Shown here: positions 17,639 through 26,705 of the stretch, one piece after another | Numbering within the stretch: position 1 is the stretch's first letter | Layout of the letters: every line of letters begins with the position of its first letter | From: Uliginosibacterium paludis | Lineage (GTDB): Bacteria; Pseudomonadota; Gammaproteobacteria; Burkholderiales; Rhodocyclaceae | Length of the DNA stretch: 64,000 bases | Assembly (NCBI RefSeq): GCF_039631355.1 | Contig: NZ_JBDIVF010000002.1 | Location: 434,001-498,000 of the forward strand | Direction: 5' to 3' | The notes under the pieces: model-generated | Told to the model about the DNA's origin: nothing | The model's input: only the letters and a program-made list of their open reading frames with translations | Database searches by the model: none | Position numbers and translations under genes: made by a program

Positions 17639-18571
17639 ATGAAAATCGCCTTCGCCGGAACTCCGGAATTCGCCGCGGTCGCCCTGCGTGCCATCCTTGA
17701 AGCGGGCTTCGAAGTACCGCTCGTCCTCACCCAGCCTGACCGGCCCGCCGGTCGCGGCATGCAGCTGCAACCCTCGGCGGTGAAACAGGTCGCGCTCGAA
17801 CACGGCATTGCCGTCGATCAGCCCGAGCGCCTGCGCACGCCAGAGCAGCAGTCGGCACTCGCGAGCTGCGCACCCGATGTGCTGGTGGTCGCGGCCTATG
17901 GCCTGATCCTGCCGCAGGCCGTGCTCGACCTGCCGCGCCTGGGCTGCCTGAACATCCACGGCTCGCTGCTGCCCCGCTGGCGCGGCGCAGCACCGATCCA
18001 CCGCGCCATCGAAGCGGGTGACGCGGAGACCGGGATCACGATCATGCAGATGGAAGCCGGGCTCGATACCGGGCCGATGCTGCTGCGGCGTGGCGTGCCC
18101 ATCCTGCCTGCCGACACCACCGCCAGCCTGCACGACAGGCTCGCCACGCTCGGCGGCGAGATGATCGTCGAGGCGCTGCGTGCGCTTGAAAATGGCCCGC
18201 TGCCGGCCACGGTCCAGCCGGAGGAGGGCGTGACCTACGCGCACAAGATCGACAAGGCCGAAAGTCAGCTCGATTTCCGCCAGCCCGCGAACGTCCTGGC
18301 TCGCAAGCTGCGCGCCTTCGACCCTTTTCCCGGCGGCGCCGCCACGATCCGCGGCACCCCGCTGAAACTCTGGGCGGGCACTGCCCATGAGGGCAAGGGC
18401 AGCCCCGGCTGCATCCTGGAAGCCAGTCAGGACGGCGTCATGGTGGCTTGCGGCGAAGGTGCACTGCGGCTCACCGTGCTGCAGAAACCCGGCAGCAAGC
18501 GCCTTGCAGCAGGAGACTTCCTGCGCGGCTTTGCTTTAATCGTCGGTGAGCACTTCGATCTGCCGGCCTGA
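17639..18571 (+). CDS. fmt: Methionyl-tRNA formyltransferase
   Basis: The product is 310 aa. The N-terminal formyltransferase domain begins MKIAFAGTPEFAAVAL and includes VVAAYGLILP, the HGSLLPRWRGAAPIHRAI segment with the catalytic Asn-His-Asp set (NIHGS, AGLDTGPM), and the C-terminal domain has RAFDPFPGG and LRLTVLQKPGSKR. It formylates initiator Met-tRNA. It follows def, with which it works in the same start-of-protein cycle. Confidence 0.96.
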   Translation: MKIAFAGTPEFAAVALRAILEAGFEVPLVLTQPDRPAGRGMQLQPSAVKQVALEHGIAVDQPERLRTPEQQSALASCAPDVLVVAAYGLILPQAVLDLPRLGCLNIHGSLLPRWRGAAPIHRAIEAGDAETGITIMQMEAGLDTGPMLLRRGVPILPADTTASLHDRLATLGGEMIVEALRALENGPLPATVQPEEGVTYAHKIDKAESQLDFRQPANVLARKLRAFDPFPGGAATIRGTPLKLWAGTAHEGKGSPGCILEASQDGVMVACGEGALRLTVLQKPGSKRLAAGDFLRGFALIVGEHFDLPA

Positions 18572-18666
18572 AATGAACTGCCACAGTTGTTTTTTCCCAG
18601 CTGCGTAGAATCGGCAGCGCTCATGCCCGGGGCATCTTCCCGGCCTGAATCCAAGGGAGAAAAGCA

Positions 18667-19380
18667 ATGAATGCGGCAACAAAAGCGTATGCAGCGGAGT
18701 TCGTGGGAACCTTCTGGCTGGTGCTCGGCGGGTGTGGCAGTGCGGTGCTGGCCGCGGCCTTTCCGGAAGTCGGCATCGGCCTGCACGGCGTCTCGCTCGC
18801 CTTCGGCCTGACCGTGCTGACGATGGCCTACGCCATCGGCCACATCTCGGGCTGCCACCTGAATCCAGCGGTATCCATCGGCCTCTGGGCCGGCGGCCGT
18901 TTCGAGGCCGGCAAGCTCCTGCCCTACATCGTTTCCCAGGTTCTGGGTGCCGTCGCGGCGGGCGGTGTGCTGTATCTGATCGCATCCGGCAAGGCCGGTT
19001 TCGACGTGACGGCCGGTTTTGCCTCGAACGGCTTTGGCGAGCATTCGCCCGGCGGCTATTCGATGATGGCTGCGCTGGTCTGTGAAGTAGTGATGACGGC
19101 GATGTTCCTGATCGTGATCCTCGGCGCGACCGACAAGCGGGCGCCGGCGGGCTTTGCGCCGATCGCGATCGGCCTGTGCCTCACGCTGATCCACCTGATC
19201 AGCATCCCGGTCACCAACACTTCCGTGAATCCGGCGCGCAGCACCGGTGTGGCCGTATTTGCCGGTGGCTGGGCGCTGGATCAGCTGTGGCTGTTCTGGA
19301 TCGCTCCGATCGCGGGGGCGGTGCTCGGTGCACTGATCTATCGCTGCATCGGCTGCGAGAAAGACTGCGCACGCGCCTGA
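18667..19380 (+). CDS. aqpZ: Aquaporin Z
   Basis: The product is 237 aa after the site AAGGGAGAAAAGC. Both NPA boxes are present, GCHLNPAVSIGLW near 65 and TSVNPARSTGVAVF near 190, and six membrane segments can be placed. The second box with ARSTGVA and the general sequence (EFVGTFWLVLGGCGSAVLAA) fit the water-selective AqpZ group. It lets water cross the inner membrane. Single gene with its own terminator. Confidence 0.95.
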   Translation: MNAATKAYAAEFVGTFWLVLGGCGSAVLAAAFPEVGIGLHGVSLAFGLTVLTMAYAIGHISGCHLNPAVSIGLWAGGRFEAGKLLPYIVSQVLGAVAAGGVLYLIASGKAGFDVTAGFASNGFGEHSPGGYSMMAALVCEVVMTAMFLIVILGATDKRAPAGFAPIAIGLCLTLIHLISIPVTNTSVNPARSTGVAVFAGGWALDQLWLFWIAPIAGAVLGALIYRCIGCEKDCARA

Positions 19381-19400
19381 ACGCCTCGCGCAGCACACGA

Positions 19401-19426
19401 AGCCCGGCAGCCTGCCGGGCTTTTTA
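19401..19426 (+). terminator. Rho-independent terminator of aqpZ
   Basis: A 9-base stem (AGCCCGGCA with TGCCGGGCT, loop GCC) is followed by TTTTTATTG, 20 bases after the aqpZ stop. Confidence 0.9.
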
Positions 19427-19527
19427 TTGTGTTTCTGCCTGCAGACAATTGAATTTTTTCACTCTGGCCTGATCTAATCCCCCGCGTGCATGAGCACGGT
19501 TTCAATTGCGGAAGGCAGGTTAAGACA

Positions 19528-20367
19528 ATGTTCAACTGGCTCAAGACTTCGATCCTGATGGCAGGCATCGTGGCCTTGTTCGGCATCGTGGGGGCCATGA
19601 TCGGTGGCCAGCAGGGCATGATCCTGGCGCTGCTCTTCGGTGGCGCGATGAACGTGTTCTCCTACTGGTTCTCGGACAAGATGGTGCTGCGCATGTACAA
19701 CGCGCAGGAAGTCGACGAGGCAAGCTCACCCTATCTCTACAACATGGTGAAGCAGCTTGCCCAGCGCGCCCAGCTGCCGATGCCCAAGGTGTACATCATC
19801 GACGAGCATCAGCCCAACGCCTTTGCCACCGGCCGCAACCCGGAGCATGCCGCCGTGGCGGCCACCACCGGCATCCTGCAGATGCTCACCGAGCGCGAAC
19901 TGCGCGGCGTGATGGCGCACGAGCTGGCCCATGTGAAGCACCGCGACATCCTGATCTCGACGATCTCGGCGACCATGGCCGGCGCGATCTCCGCGCTGGC
20001 AAACTTCGCGATGTTCTTCGGCGGACGTGACGAAAACGGCCGCCCGGCGAACCCGATTGCCAGCATTGCGGTGGCCCTGCTCGCGCCGCTTGCGGCCAGC
20101 CTGATCCAGATGGCGATTTCGCGTGCCCGCGAATACGAGGCTGACGCCGGCGGTGCGGCCTTCTGTGGCGACCCGCATGCGCTGGCCGATGCGCTGCAGA
20201 AGATCGACTACTACGCCCGCGGCATCCCGATGCCGGTGGCGGACGAGCACCCGGCCACGGCGCAGATGATGATCATGAATCCGCTTTCGGGCGGCGGCCT
20301 GGCGGGGCTCTTTTCAACCCACCCGCCGACCGAGGAACGTATCCGTCGCCTGCGCGCGATGAGATGA
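19528..20367 (+). CDS. htpX: Membrane zinc protease HtpX
   Basis: The product is 279 aa from MFNWLKTSILMAG. Two N-terminal membrane segments (about 6-25 and 30-50) precede the M48 catalytic motif HELAHVKHRD near residue 130 and the third zinc ligand in REYEADAGGA near 205; a further hydrophobic pair lies between them. HtpX degrades damaged inner-membrane proteins. Length and order match the family. It ends at a bidirectional terminator. Confidence 0.95.
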   Translation: MFNWLKTSILMAGIVALFGIVGAMIGGQQGMILALLFGGAMNVFSYWFSDKMVLRMYNAQEVDEASSPYLYNMVKQLAQRAQLPMPKVYIIDEHQPNAFATGRNPEHAAVAATTGILQMLTERELRGVMAHELAHVKHRDILISTISATMAGAISALANFAMFFGGRDENGRPANPIASIAVALLAPLAASLIQMAISRAREYEADAGGAAFCGDPHALADALQKIDYYARGIPMPVADEHPATAQMMIMNPLSGGGLAGLFSTHPPTEERIRRLRAMR

Positions 20368-20397
20368 AAAAAGCCCGGCCACGCGCCGGGCTTTTTC
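20367..20397. terminator. Bidirectional rho-independent terminator
   Basis: A 9-base stem (AAGCCCGGC at 20371-20379 with GCCGGGCTT at 20385-20393) is flanked by an A run and a T run, between convergent htpX and the SNF2 gene. The last bases overlap the SNF2 stop. Confidence 0.9.
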
Positions 20398-23300
20398 ATT
20401 CGGGCATCGGGGCCAGCAGTGCCGCGAGATCTTCCTCGCTGAACAATGCGTCACCCTGCGCTTCCCCGCTCAGCACGGCTGCGGCCAGCTCGGCCTTGCG
20501 TTCCTGCAGCGAGAGGATGCGCTCCTCGATGCTGCCGGCCACGATCAGCTTGTAGACGAAGACCGGCCGCAGCTGGCCGATGCGGTGGGCGCGGTCGGTG
20601 GCCTGGGCTTCGGCGGCAGGGTTCCACCAGGGATCGAAGTGGATCACCGTATCCGCCGCGGTGAGGTTGAGCCCGACACCACCGGCCTTCAGGCTGATCA
20701 GGAAGACCGGCACGTCACCTTCCTGGAAACGGGCCACCGCCTCCTCGCGCTTTTTCGTCTGCCCGGTCAGCTTGCTGAAGGCGATATCTGCCTCCTTCAG
20801 TGCGGTCTCGATCAGCGAAAGCATGCTCACGAACTGCGAGAAGATCAGCACCCGGCGGCCCTCCTCGATCAGCTCGGGCAGCATCTCCATCAGGATGTCG
20901 AGCTTGGCGTGTTCCTCGATCCCGGCCGCGCCCGGCAGATCGAGCAGGCGTGGATCGCAGCAGACCTGGCGCAGCTTGAGCAGCGCGTCGAGGATCAAGA
21001 GCTGGCTGCGCCCCACGCCCCGGCCGTGCAGGGCTTCGCGCACCCGCTGATCCATCGCGGCACGCACCGTTTCATAGAGTTCGCGCTGAGCGCCGGCCAG
21101 CTCCACGCTGCGCACGACGACATTGCGCGAAGGCAGCTCGCGGGCCACGTCTTCCTTGCGCCGCCGCAACACGAAGGGCTTCACCCGCCGGGCGAGCAGA
21201 TCGCGTCGCAGCAGGTCGCCCTGCTTCTCGATGGGGGTGCGCCAGCGGCGGGCGAAATCGCGCTCGTTGCCGAGAAAGCCGGGCAGCAGGAAATCGAACT
21301 GCGCCCAGAGTTCGCCCAGATGATTTTCCATCGGCGTGCCGGTCAGACACAGGCGGTGACGGGCATCGAGCTGGCGCACCACGCCTGCGGCGCGGCTGGC
21401 AGCGTTCTTGACGGTCTGCGCCTCATCGAGGATCAGCAGATGGTAGGCATGCTGGCGGAGTTGCTCCGCATCGCGCCAGACCAGCGGATAGGTCGTCAGC
21501 ACGAGGTCATGGTCCGGAATCGCGGCGAAATCGCGCGCCGGGCCATGCAGCGCGAGCACGCGCAGCGCCGGTGCGATGTGCGCGGCTTCGCGTTGCCAGT
21601 TGAAGACCAGCGAAGTGGGCAGCACGATCAGCGCCGGGCGGTCGAGCCGCCCGGCCTGCTTCTCGACCAGCAGGTGAGCCAGGGTCTGTGCCGTCTTGCC
21701 CAGGCCCATGTCGTCCGCCAGGATGCCGGCCAGATCCAGTGCGCGCAGTTGCTGAAGCCAGGCCAGGCCTTCGAGCTGGTAGCTGCGCAGTTGCAGGCCG
21801 AGGCCTTCCGGTTGCGCCACGGCCGGCGGCCGTGCGAGCCCGGCAACGCGCTCGAGCGCGAGGCTGACCGCTTCGGCACCGCTCTGCACCGGCGGCAGGG
21901 CCGCAAGGCGAACGCTGTCGAGCGTGGATACGCGCAGGCTGTCGCCGCCGTCGAAGAGATCCATGAAGGTCCGCAGCAGCGGCCGGATGCGCTCCACCGG
22001 CAGGCGCAGGCGCTGACCGTCGTCGAGCTGCACCTGCAGGCTGCCCTGATCCGGAAGCCGGTCGAGCGCGCCGGCTTCGAGCAGCTCGGGGCGACTCTCC
22101 AGCAGGCTGGCGAGCAGGGGGGCGAGCGAGCGGCGCTCGCCATCGAGCTCGAAGCCCAGACCGACCTTGAGCCAGCCGGTGCCTCCCGGGCTGACCTCGG
22201 CGAAAACGCTGTCCGGCTCCACGATGTGATGGCGGAAATCCGGGCCCAGCCGCAGCTGCCAGCCAGCCGCGCGCAAGGCCGGCACGATGTGCCCCATCCA
22301 GCCCTGCCAGGCGGATTCGCCGGGCAGACCGAGAATGGATTTTTCCTGCGGAATGGACCAGTAGTTGAACATGCGCTCCGGCAGGGCTTCGAAACCCAGC
22401 GTGGCCAGATGCTCGAGCGCGGCGGCTTCGCTGCGGCGATCGCGGACCAGACGAATGGTATCGGTGCCGAGCAGGTGAAACTCGCGGCGCTCGTCCGGCG
22501 TGATCAGCAGGCCACCGTAATCGAAGCAGGGCTGCACATAGTCGAGCAGGAAGCGGCCGGTCAACGGGTACTGCCGCCAGGGCCGGCAGGTATCCACCGT
22601 GCGCGTGAAGGCGCGCAACACCAGACCCGGCTTCACGCGCAACTCGCGCAGCACCGCCTCGCGGCCGGAACCCGGTCGCGGCAGGGCCGGATCCAGCGCA
22701 GCCAGCTCGCGCGCCACCAGCGCCGCGTCAACCGGACGCAGCGGCGGCGAAGACAGCAGGCTCAGCACCTGTGCGGCCGGCAGGCCGACTTCCAGCGGAC
22801 CGGCCAGCGCTTCGGCCTCGTCGATGTACCAGGGCGGATCGGTCGGCAGCACGACCAGATCGTGCCCCGCTTCGACCCCGGCCCGGAGCAGTCCGTCCTC
22901 CCCCTTCTGCCAGGCCAGTCTGCCCTGGCGACGCTCGCCGGGCTGCAGGGCGGGCGCCTGCAGGTCCCCGAAACGGCATCGCCCGGTAGCGAGCAGGCGG
23001 GGCAGCAGATCCTCGACCTTGCGACCTTCCAGGCGAAGGCGGATGTAGAGCCCTTCACGGTCACGCGCGAGCCAGAGCTGACGCAGGATCACCAGCTCGT
23101 TTTCATCCAGGAAAGCCGGCGGCTGCACCAGAGCCCGCTCGATGTTGTCCCAGGGCGAAGGGTTTTCCGGCAGGCGTCCGTCGCTGCGCAGCCGCGCCTT
23201 GCTGATGGCCACGCTGACGCGGCCATCGGCCGGATCACGCTGGATCAGGTAGAACAGCTGCTCGCGGGACGGACTGCCCGCCGCCTGCGCCGCCGCGGCT

Positions 23301-23662
23301 TCGCCCAGCAGCAGGCGGAAGTCCTTCAGCCAGGCGATCACGCGCGCATCCGGCATCGCTTTCTGTTCGTCGCGCTGCGCCAGTGCGAGCAGGATCGCCG
23401 CCGCGGCATGGCGGCAGCCGCTACCGGCCGGACAGGTACAGCGCGTGTTGACGAGCGTGCCGCGCTTGCCGGCATTGAACACGATGCGCACTGTGTAGGG
23501 ACGCCGCTCGGTGCCCTGCACCAGCGCGCTGATTTCCGAATCGCTGATGTGCAGCTGGCTGACCCGGCTCACATAGTCTTCGGCCTTGGCGAGCGTGCTC
23601 TCGCCAAACCAGCGGCTCGCATCCTCGCGGGTAAACAGTCGTGCAGACGCTTTGGAATTCAT
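20396..23662 (-). CDS. SNF2-family helicase with N-terminal SWIM zinc finger
   Basis: The product is 1088 aa. A SWIM finger near residues 70-90 (TRCTCPAGSGCRHAAAAILL, CxC-xn-CxH) precedes a long middle region and a Swi2/Snf2 ATPase: ILADDMGLGKTAQTLAHL (Walker A), LLILDEAQTVKN (DEAQ, motif II), LTGTPMENHLGELW (III), then the helicase C lobe with LIFSQFVSML, ISLKAGGVGLNLT and ATDRAHRIGQ (V, VI). Such HepA/RapA-like proteins move on double-stranded DNA or remodel nucleoprotein; the bacterial SWIM-SNF2 group has no firm role. It lies 30 bases downstream of the DUF429 gene and may be cotranscribed with it. Confidence 0.93.
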   Translation of the reverse strand: MNSKASARLFTREDASRWFGESTLAKAEDYVSRVSQLHISDSEISALVQGTERRPYTVRIVFNAGKRGTLVNTRCTCPAGSGCRHAAAAILLALAQRDEQKAMPDARVIAWLKDFRLLLGEAAAAQAAGSPSREQLFYLIQRDPADGRVSVAISKARLRSDGRLPENPSPWDNIERALVQPPAFLDENELVILRQLWLARDREGLYIRLRLEGRKVEDLLPRLLATGRCRFGDLQAPALQPGERRQGRLAWQKGEDGLLRAGVEAGHDLVVLPTDPPWYIDEAEALAGPLEVGLPAAQVLSLLSSPPLRPVDAALVARELAALDPALPRPGSGREAVLRELRVKPGLVLRAFTRTVDTCRPWRQYPLTGRFLLDYVQPCFDYGGLLITPDERREFHLLGTDTIRLVRDRRSEAAALEHLATLGFEALPERMFNYWSIPQEKSILGLPGESAWQGWMGHIVPALRAAGWQLRLGPDFRHHIVEPDSVFAEVSPGGTGWLKVGLGFELDGERRSLAPLLASLLESRPELLEAGALDRLPDQGSLQVQLDDGQRLRLPVERIRPLLRTFMDLFDGGDSLRVSTLDSVRLAALPPVQSGAEAVSLALERVAGLARPPAVAQPEGLGLQLRSYQLEGLAWLQQLRALDLAGILADDMGLGKTAQTLAHLLVEKQAGRLDRPALIVLPTSLVFNWQREAAHIAPALRVLALHGPARDFAAIPDHDLVLTTYPLVWRDAEQLRQHAYHLLILDEAQTVKNAASRAAGVVRQLDARHRLCLTGTPMENHLGELWAQFDFLLPGFLGNERDFARRWRTPIEKQGDLLRRDLLARRVKPFVLRRRKEDVARELPSRNVVVRSVELAGAQRELYETVRAAMDQRVREALHGRGVGRSQLLILDALLKLRQVCCDPRLLDLPGAAGIEEHAKLDILMEMLPELIEEGRRVLIFSQFVSMLSLIETALKEADIAFSKLTGQTKKREEAVARFQEGDVPVFLISLKAGGVGLNLTAADTVIHFDPWWNPAAEAQATDRAHRIGQLRPVFVYKLIVAGSIEERILSLQERKAELAAAVLSGEAQGDALFSEEDLAALLAPMPE

Positions 23663-23692
23663 TCGGACAAACCGGAACGCAAACGGTCGATT

Positions 23693-24517
23693 CTAGCCCC
23701 GGCAAGCCGCGATCCAACCCTCGATCGGGTCGAAGCCTGGTGACAATCCGTATCCCCGCTCGCGCCGCTGCCAGCACCAGGCCGTCTGGACCAGTGCCAG
23801 CAGGGCATCGAGCCGGTCACCGCTGGCGTCGTCCAGTACTTCAGTACAGGCCGCAGCATCGATGCGCAACGGCAGCTTCAGCGAATGCTCACCGCTCCGC
23901 AGGCGGCCGAGCAGGATCTGCCGCGCCTCGTGCCGTGCCGGCGTCTGGCGCGCACGATCGTCGCTCTTGTAGCTGCCCTGCACGATCTCCCGCGCCAGCA
24001 AACCGGGATAGGCCTCCAGCGCGATGCGCTGCGGATCACCGGCGTGCATGCCGGGCAGCGTGACGCCGGCTTCAAGCAGACGCGGCGCACCCTCGAAGAA
24101 CATCAGGCCCACCGGCGGATTCACCAGCTTCATCGGGCTGTGCGATTTCGCCGGCAGATCACAGGCGCGATGAATGTAGCGGCTGCCCATCGGCCGCGAC
24201 TCGCGCACCGCATCCAGCGCCGCGCGAAAGGCCGGCTTGCCGAGCGCCTTCACATGGCGGACGAGCCCCGCCCAATCGCCCGGCCAGCCCAGCTCAAGGA
24301 CCAGCTCGCGCGGCAGGCCGAAAGGAAAATCGAAACCGCCGCACCAGGGCCCGGCTTGCGCCAGCAGCGCCTCGAAGGCAGGCCAGTCAGCACACCCTTG
24401 CAGGGCTTCGACCCGGACCATGCCATGTGCATCCAGATGACCGGACGCCACCGTGATCGCCTTGCCCGCACGCGGTGCAGAGGTGAAATCGACACCGAAC
24501 AGGCGCATCTCAGCCAT
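23693..24517 (-). CDS. DUF429-like protein of unknown function
   Basis: The product is 274 aa from MAEMRLFGVDFTSAP, overlapping the previous gene by 8 bases. The opening FGVDFTSAP and GGFDFPFGLPREL (near 75) resemble the acidic RNase-H-like nuclease signature of DUF429 proteins; ERYP-like LEAYPGLLAREI and a terminal SGDRLDALLALVQTAWCW with the DxxDA pattern also fit. I infer a possible nuclease or nucleotidyl-type fold, not a demonstrated activity. It sits between a histone-deacetylase-family gene and the SNF2 helicase. Confidence 0.7.
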   Translation of the reverse strand: MAEMRLFGVDFTSAPRAGKAITVASGHLDAHGMVRVEALQGCADWPAFEALLAQAGPWCGGFDFPFGLPRELVLELGWPGDWAGLVRHVKALGKPAFRAALDAVRESRPMGSRYIHRACDLPAKSHSPMKLVNPPVGLMFFEGAPRLLEAGVTLPGMHAGDPQRIALEAYPGLLAREIVQGSYKSDDRARQTPARHEARQILLGRLRSGEHSLKLPLRIDAAACTEVLDDASGDRLDALLALVQTAWCWQRRERGYGLSPGFDPIEGWIAACRG

Positions 24518-25412
24518 ACAGGTCCGCCGCCAGAAATACCGTCGCGCTGTGGATGTCGACGATGTCCTCGATGTTGTCGGCATAGCCGCCCGCCATCGCG
24601 ACCGCGACCGGAATGCCCGCCATGCGGCAGCGCATCAGCACTCGCCGGTCACGCTCGAGCAGGCCTTCCTTGCTCAGCGCGAGGCGACCCAGGCGGTCAC
24701 CCGCAAAGGGGTCTGCGCCGGCGAGATAGAGCACGCAATCGGGCCGGAAGCCGTCGAAGACCCGCTCCAGCGCGCCTTCGAGCGCGGCAAGATAGTCGGC
24801 GTCCCCGCAGTCGTCGGGCAGGCCGATGTCGAGATGGCTCTGCTGTTTGCGCGCCGGGAAATTCTTCTCGCCATGGATGCTGAAGGTGAAGATGCTTTCG
24901 TCATGACCGAGGATTTCCGCCGTGCCATCGCCCTGATGCACATCGCAATCCACCACCGCAATCCTGTCGATGCCGTCTTCGGCCTGCAGCGCACGCGCCG
25001 TGACCGCAGCATCATTGAACACGCAGAAGCCGCTGCCCTTGCCGGACTGCGCATGATGCGTGCCGCCGGCAAGATTCACCGCACAGCCACGGCCTGCCAA
25101 CGCGGCACGCGCCGCGGCCAGGGTGGCGCCGGAAGAGCGGCGCGAGCGCTCGACCATTTCAGGCGACCAGGGAAAACCGATCTCGCGCAATTGCGCGGCA
25201 GCCAGTTCGCCGCGAACCACCCGCTGCACATAATCCGGCGCATGCGCGCGGAAGAGCTGTGCGTCGGTCGCCGCCGGCGGAATCCGGAAATCCGCCTCGC
25301 CGAAGCGGCCGCTCGCGATCAGGCGCTCACGCAGCAGGCGGTACTTGCTCATCGGAAAACGATGCCCCTCGGGCAGGGGCAGCACGAAATGATCGGTGTA
25401 GAAAAGCTCCAT
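24510..25412 (-). CDS. Histone deacetylase/acetoin utilisation family amidohydrolase
   Basis: The product is 300 aa from MELFYTDHFVLPLPEGHRFP. Catalytic landmarks are NLAGGTHHAQSGKGSGFCVF (paired histidines), VVDCDVHQGDGTAEIL (Asp and His zinc ligands) and LYLAGADPFAGDRLGRL (third ligand), with the Gly-rich MAGGYADNIEDIV near the end. Bacterial members remove acyl groups from small molecules or proteins; the substrate here is unknown. It is the first of three same-strand genes with DUF429 and SNF2. Confidence 0.9.
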   Translation of the reverse strand: MELFYTDHFVLPLPEGHRFPMSKYRLLRERLIASGRFGEADFRIPPAATDAQLFRAHAPDYVQRVVRGELAAAQLREIGFPWSPEMVERSRRSSGATLAAARAALAGRGCAVNLAGGTHHAQSGKGSGFCVFNDAAVTARALQAEDGIDRIAVVDCDVHQGDGTAEILGHDESIFTFSIHGEKNFPARKQQSHLDIGLPDDCGDADYLAALEGALERVFDGFRPDCVLYLAGADPFAGDRLGRLALSKEGLLERDRRVLMRCRMAGIPVAVAMAGGYADNIEDIVDIHSATVFLAADLYG

Positions 25413-25454
25413 GCGCGGAGCTTGCCACAAGCGCCGGGCGCTGGCGCCCCTGGC

Positions 25455-26186
25455 TCAGCTTCCCCAGCGCACCCGCTGCTTCAGGTTGAGGGCCGCCTCT
25501 TCGAGCGTGTGCGGATTGTCGGCGATGAGCGCGTAGTAGCCGGCCCCCGCACGTTCCACTTTCACGCTGCGCCCTTCGACCTGCACCGTCCGGACCGTGG
25601 CAGCGCCTTCACGCGCCGGAATCAGCAGCAGGGTCAGCTTGCCGGCGGGCGTGAGGTAGACGATGTGCCAGCCCTGGCCGAAACCTTCCACCGGGCACAG
25701 ATGGATGTAGCTGATCTTGCCCAGCGGCGCCTGCAGATGCCCGCCGAAACTCGCCAGCACGGCGCCGAAGCGTTCGGGCGGCTCGCTGCGATGGGTGAAG
25801 CGCTCCAGGCCTTCGTCACTGACATGGCGCACGGCCGCGAGCGCGAGATCGCCCGCCGCTACCGGTCGCTGATGCCACAGTGCCACGCCCAGCGTGCAGG
25901 TGATCAGCAGGCTGGCGGCCAGTGCAAAGGCTTGCCAGCGACCCGCGTACCAGGGGGCGGCATCACGCGCGCGCAGCAGGATGCGCTCGTTCAGCCCCTC
26001 TGGCAGCGGAACGGCAGACAGCGCCTGCGTGAGCTGCTGCTCGGCCCGGTCCGCCCGCTGGCGCCAGGCCCGGCACAGGGCACATTGATCGGCATGAGCC
26101 AGCGCTTCGGCGCTGACATGGCGCGGGTCGGCCAGGCAGGCACGACGAAATTCCAGACAGCTGGCGGAAATGTTTTCCTGGCTCAT
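25455..26186 (-). CDS. DUF3379-type zinc anti-sigma factor
   Basis: The product is 243 aa; its ATG overlaps the sigma factor stop in ATGA. The N-terminal cytoplasmic part has CLEFRRACLAD and ALAHADQCALCRAW, an HxxxCxxC arrangement typical of zinc-binding anti-sigma domains. A single membrane segment lies at about 87-107 (WQAFALAASLLITCTLGVAL), leaving a periplasmic C-terminal domain (HLQAPLGKISYIHLCPVEG) with one cysteine. It should hold the sigma factor at the membrane until a periplasmic signal. Cotranscription with the bufferin genes suggests that signal is metal-related; this is inference. Confidence 0.82.
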   Translation of the reverse strand: MSQENISASCLEFRRACLADPRHVSAEALAHADQCALCRAWRQRADRAEQQLTQALSAVPLPEGLNERILLRARDAAPWYAGRWQAFALAASLLITCTLGVALWHQRPVAAGDLALAAVRHVSDEGLERFTHRSEPPERFGAVLASFGGHLQAPLGKISYIHLCPVEGFGQGWHIVYLTPAGKLTLLLIPAREGAATVRTVQVEGRSVKVERAGAGYYALIADNPHTLEEAALNLKQRVRWGS

Positions 26187-26698
26187 GACAACTTCCTGTG
26201 GCGGCCGCTGGCCGGTGCGATCAGGGCTTCCTGCAAGGCTTTGCGGGCGCGGGTCAGGCGCACCATGACGGCGCCCTCGCTGGTCTGCAACTCGGCCGCG
26301 ATCTCGGCGCAACTGTATCCACCGAGCGTCTGCAGCAGGAAAGGTTCGCGCAGCGAAAGCGGCAGGCTGCCGATCAGGTTCTCCATCTCGTATTGGGTGG
26401 CGTGATCATCCACGGCCGGCAGACTCAGCGCCTCGGGGGCTTCGTCGCTGTAATCGAACTGCTTGCGGGCATGATGCCGCGCATGCTCGTTGCGCAGGAT
26501 GCTGATCAGCCAGGGCTTGGGATTGGCGGGATCCTGCAACTGGTCCCAGGCGCGCCAGGCGCGGGCAAAGGTTTCCTGCACCAGCTCGTCGGCCAGAAAA
26601 CGGTCACGCGAGAGCCACCAGGCGAAGCGGTAAAGCTCCGCGCTCCAGGCTCGTACCACCTGTTCGAATTCGCGCTGGGCGGAAGACTTGAAGAACAT
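26183..26698 (-). CDS. ECF-type RNA polymerase sigma factor
   Basis: The product is 171 aa from MFFKSSAQREFEQVV. Region 2 is at about 10-75 (LYRFAWWLSRDRFLADELVQ, TFARAWRAWDQL, PWLISILRNEHARHH) and region 4 at about 110-160 (LPLSLREPFLLQTLGGYSCA, EIAAELQTSEGAVMVRLTRA). There is no region 1 or 3, as in ECF sigma factors. It is the fifth gene from the bufferin precursor, seven bases from the DoxX stop, and is followed by its anti-sigma factor. It probably drives this operon. Confidence 0.92.
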   Translation of the reverse strand: MFFKSSAQREFEQVVRAWSAELYRFAWWLSRDRFLADELVQETFARAWRAWDQLQDPANPKPWLISILRNEHARHHARKQFDYSDEAPEALSLPAVDDHATQYEMENLIGSLPLSLREPFLLQTLGGYSCAEIAAELQTSEGAVMVRLTRARKALQEALIAPASGRHRKLS

Positions 26699-26705
26699 GG
26701 CGGAA

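Noticed and set aside
20585..23743. A 1052-codon open frame opposite the SNF2 helicase gene
   Set aside because: It is the complement of the helicase gene, rich in Gln, Arg and His, with no motif. High GC leaves long open frames on the opposite strand.
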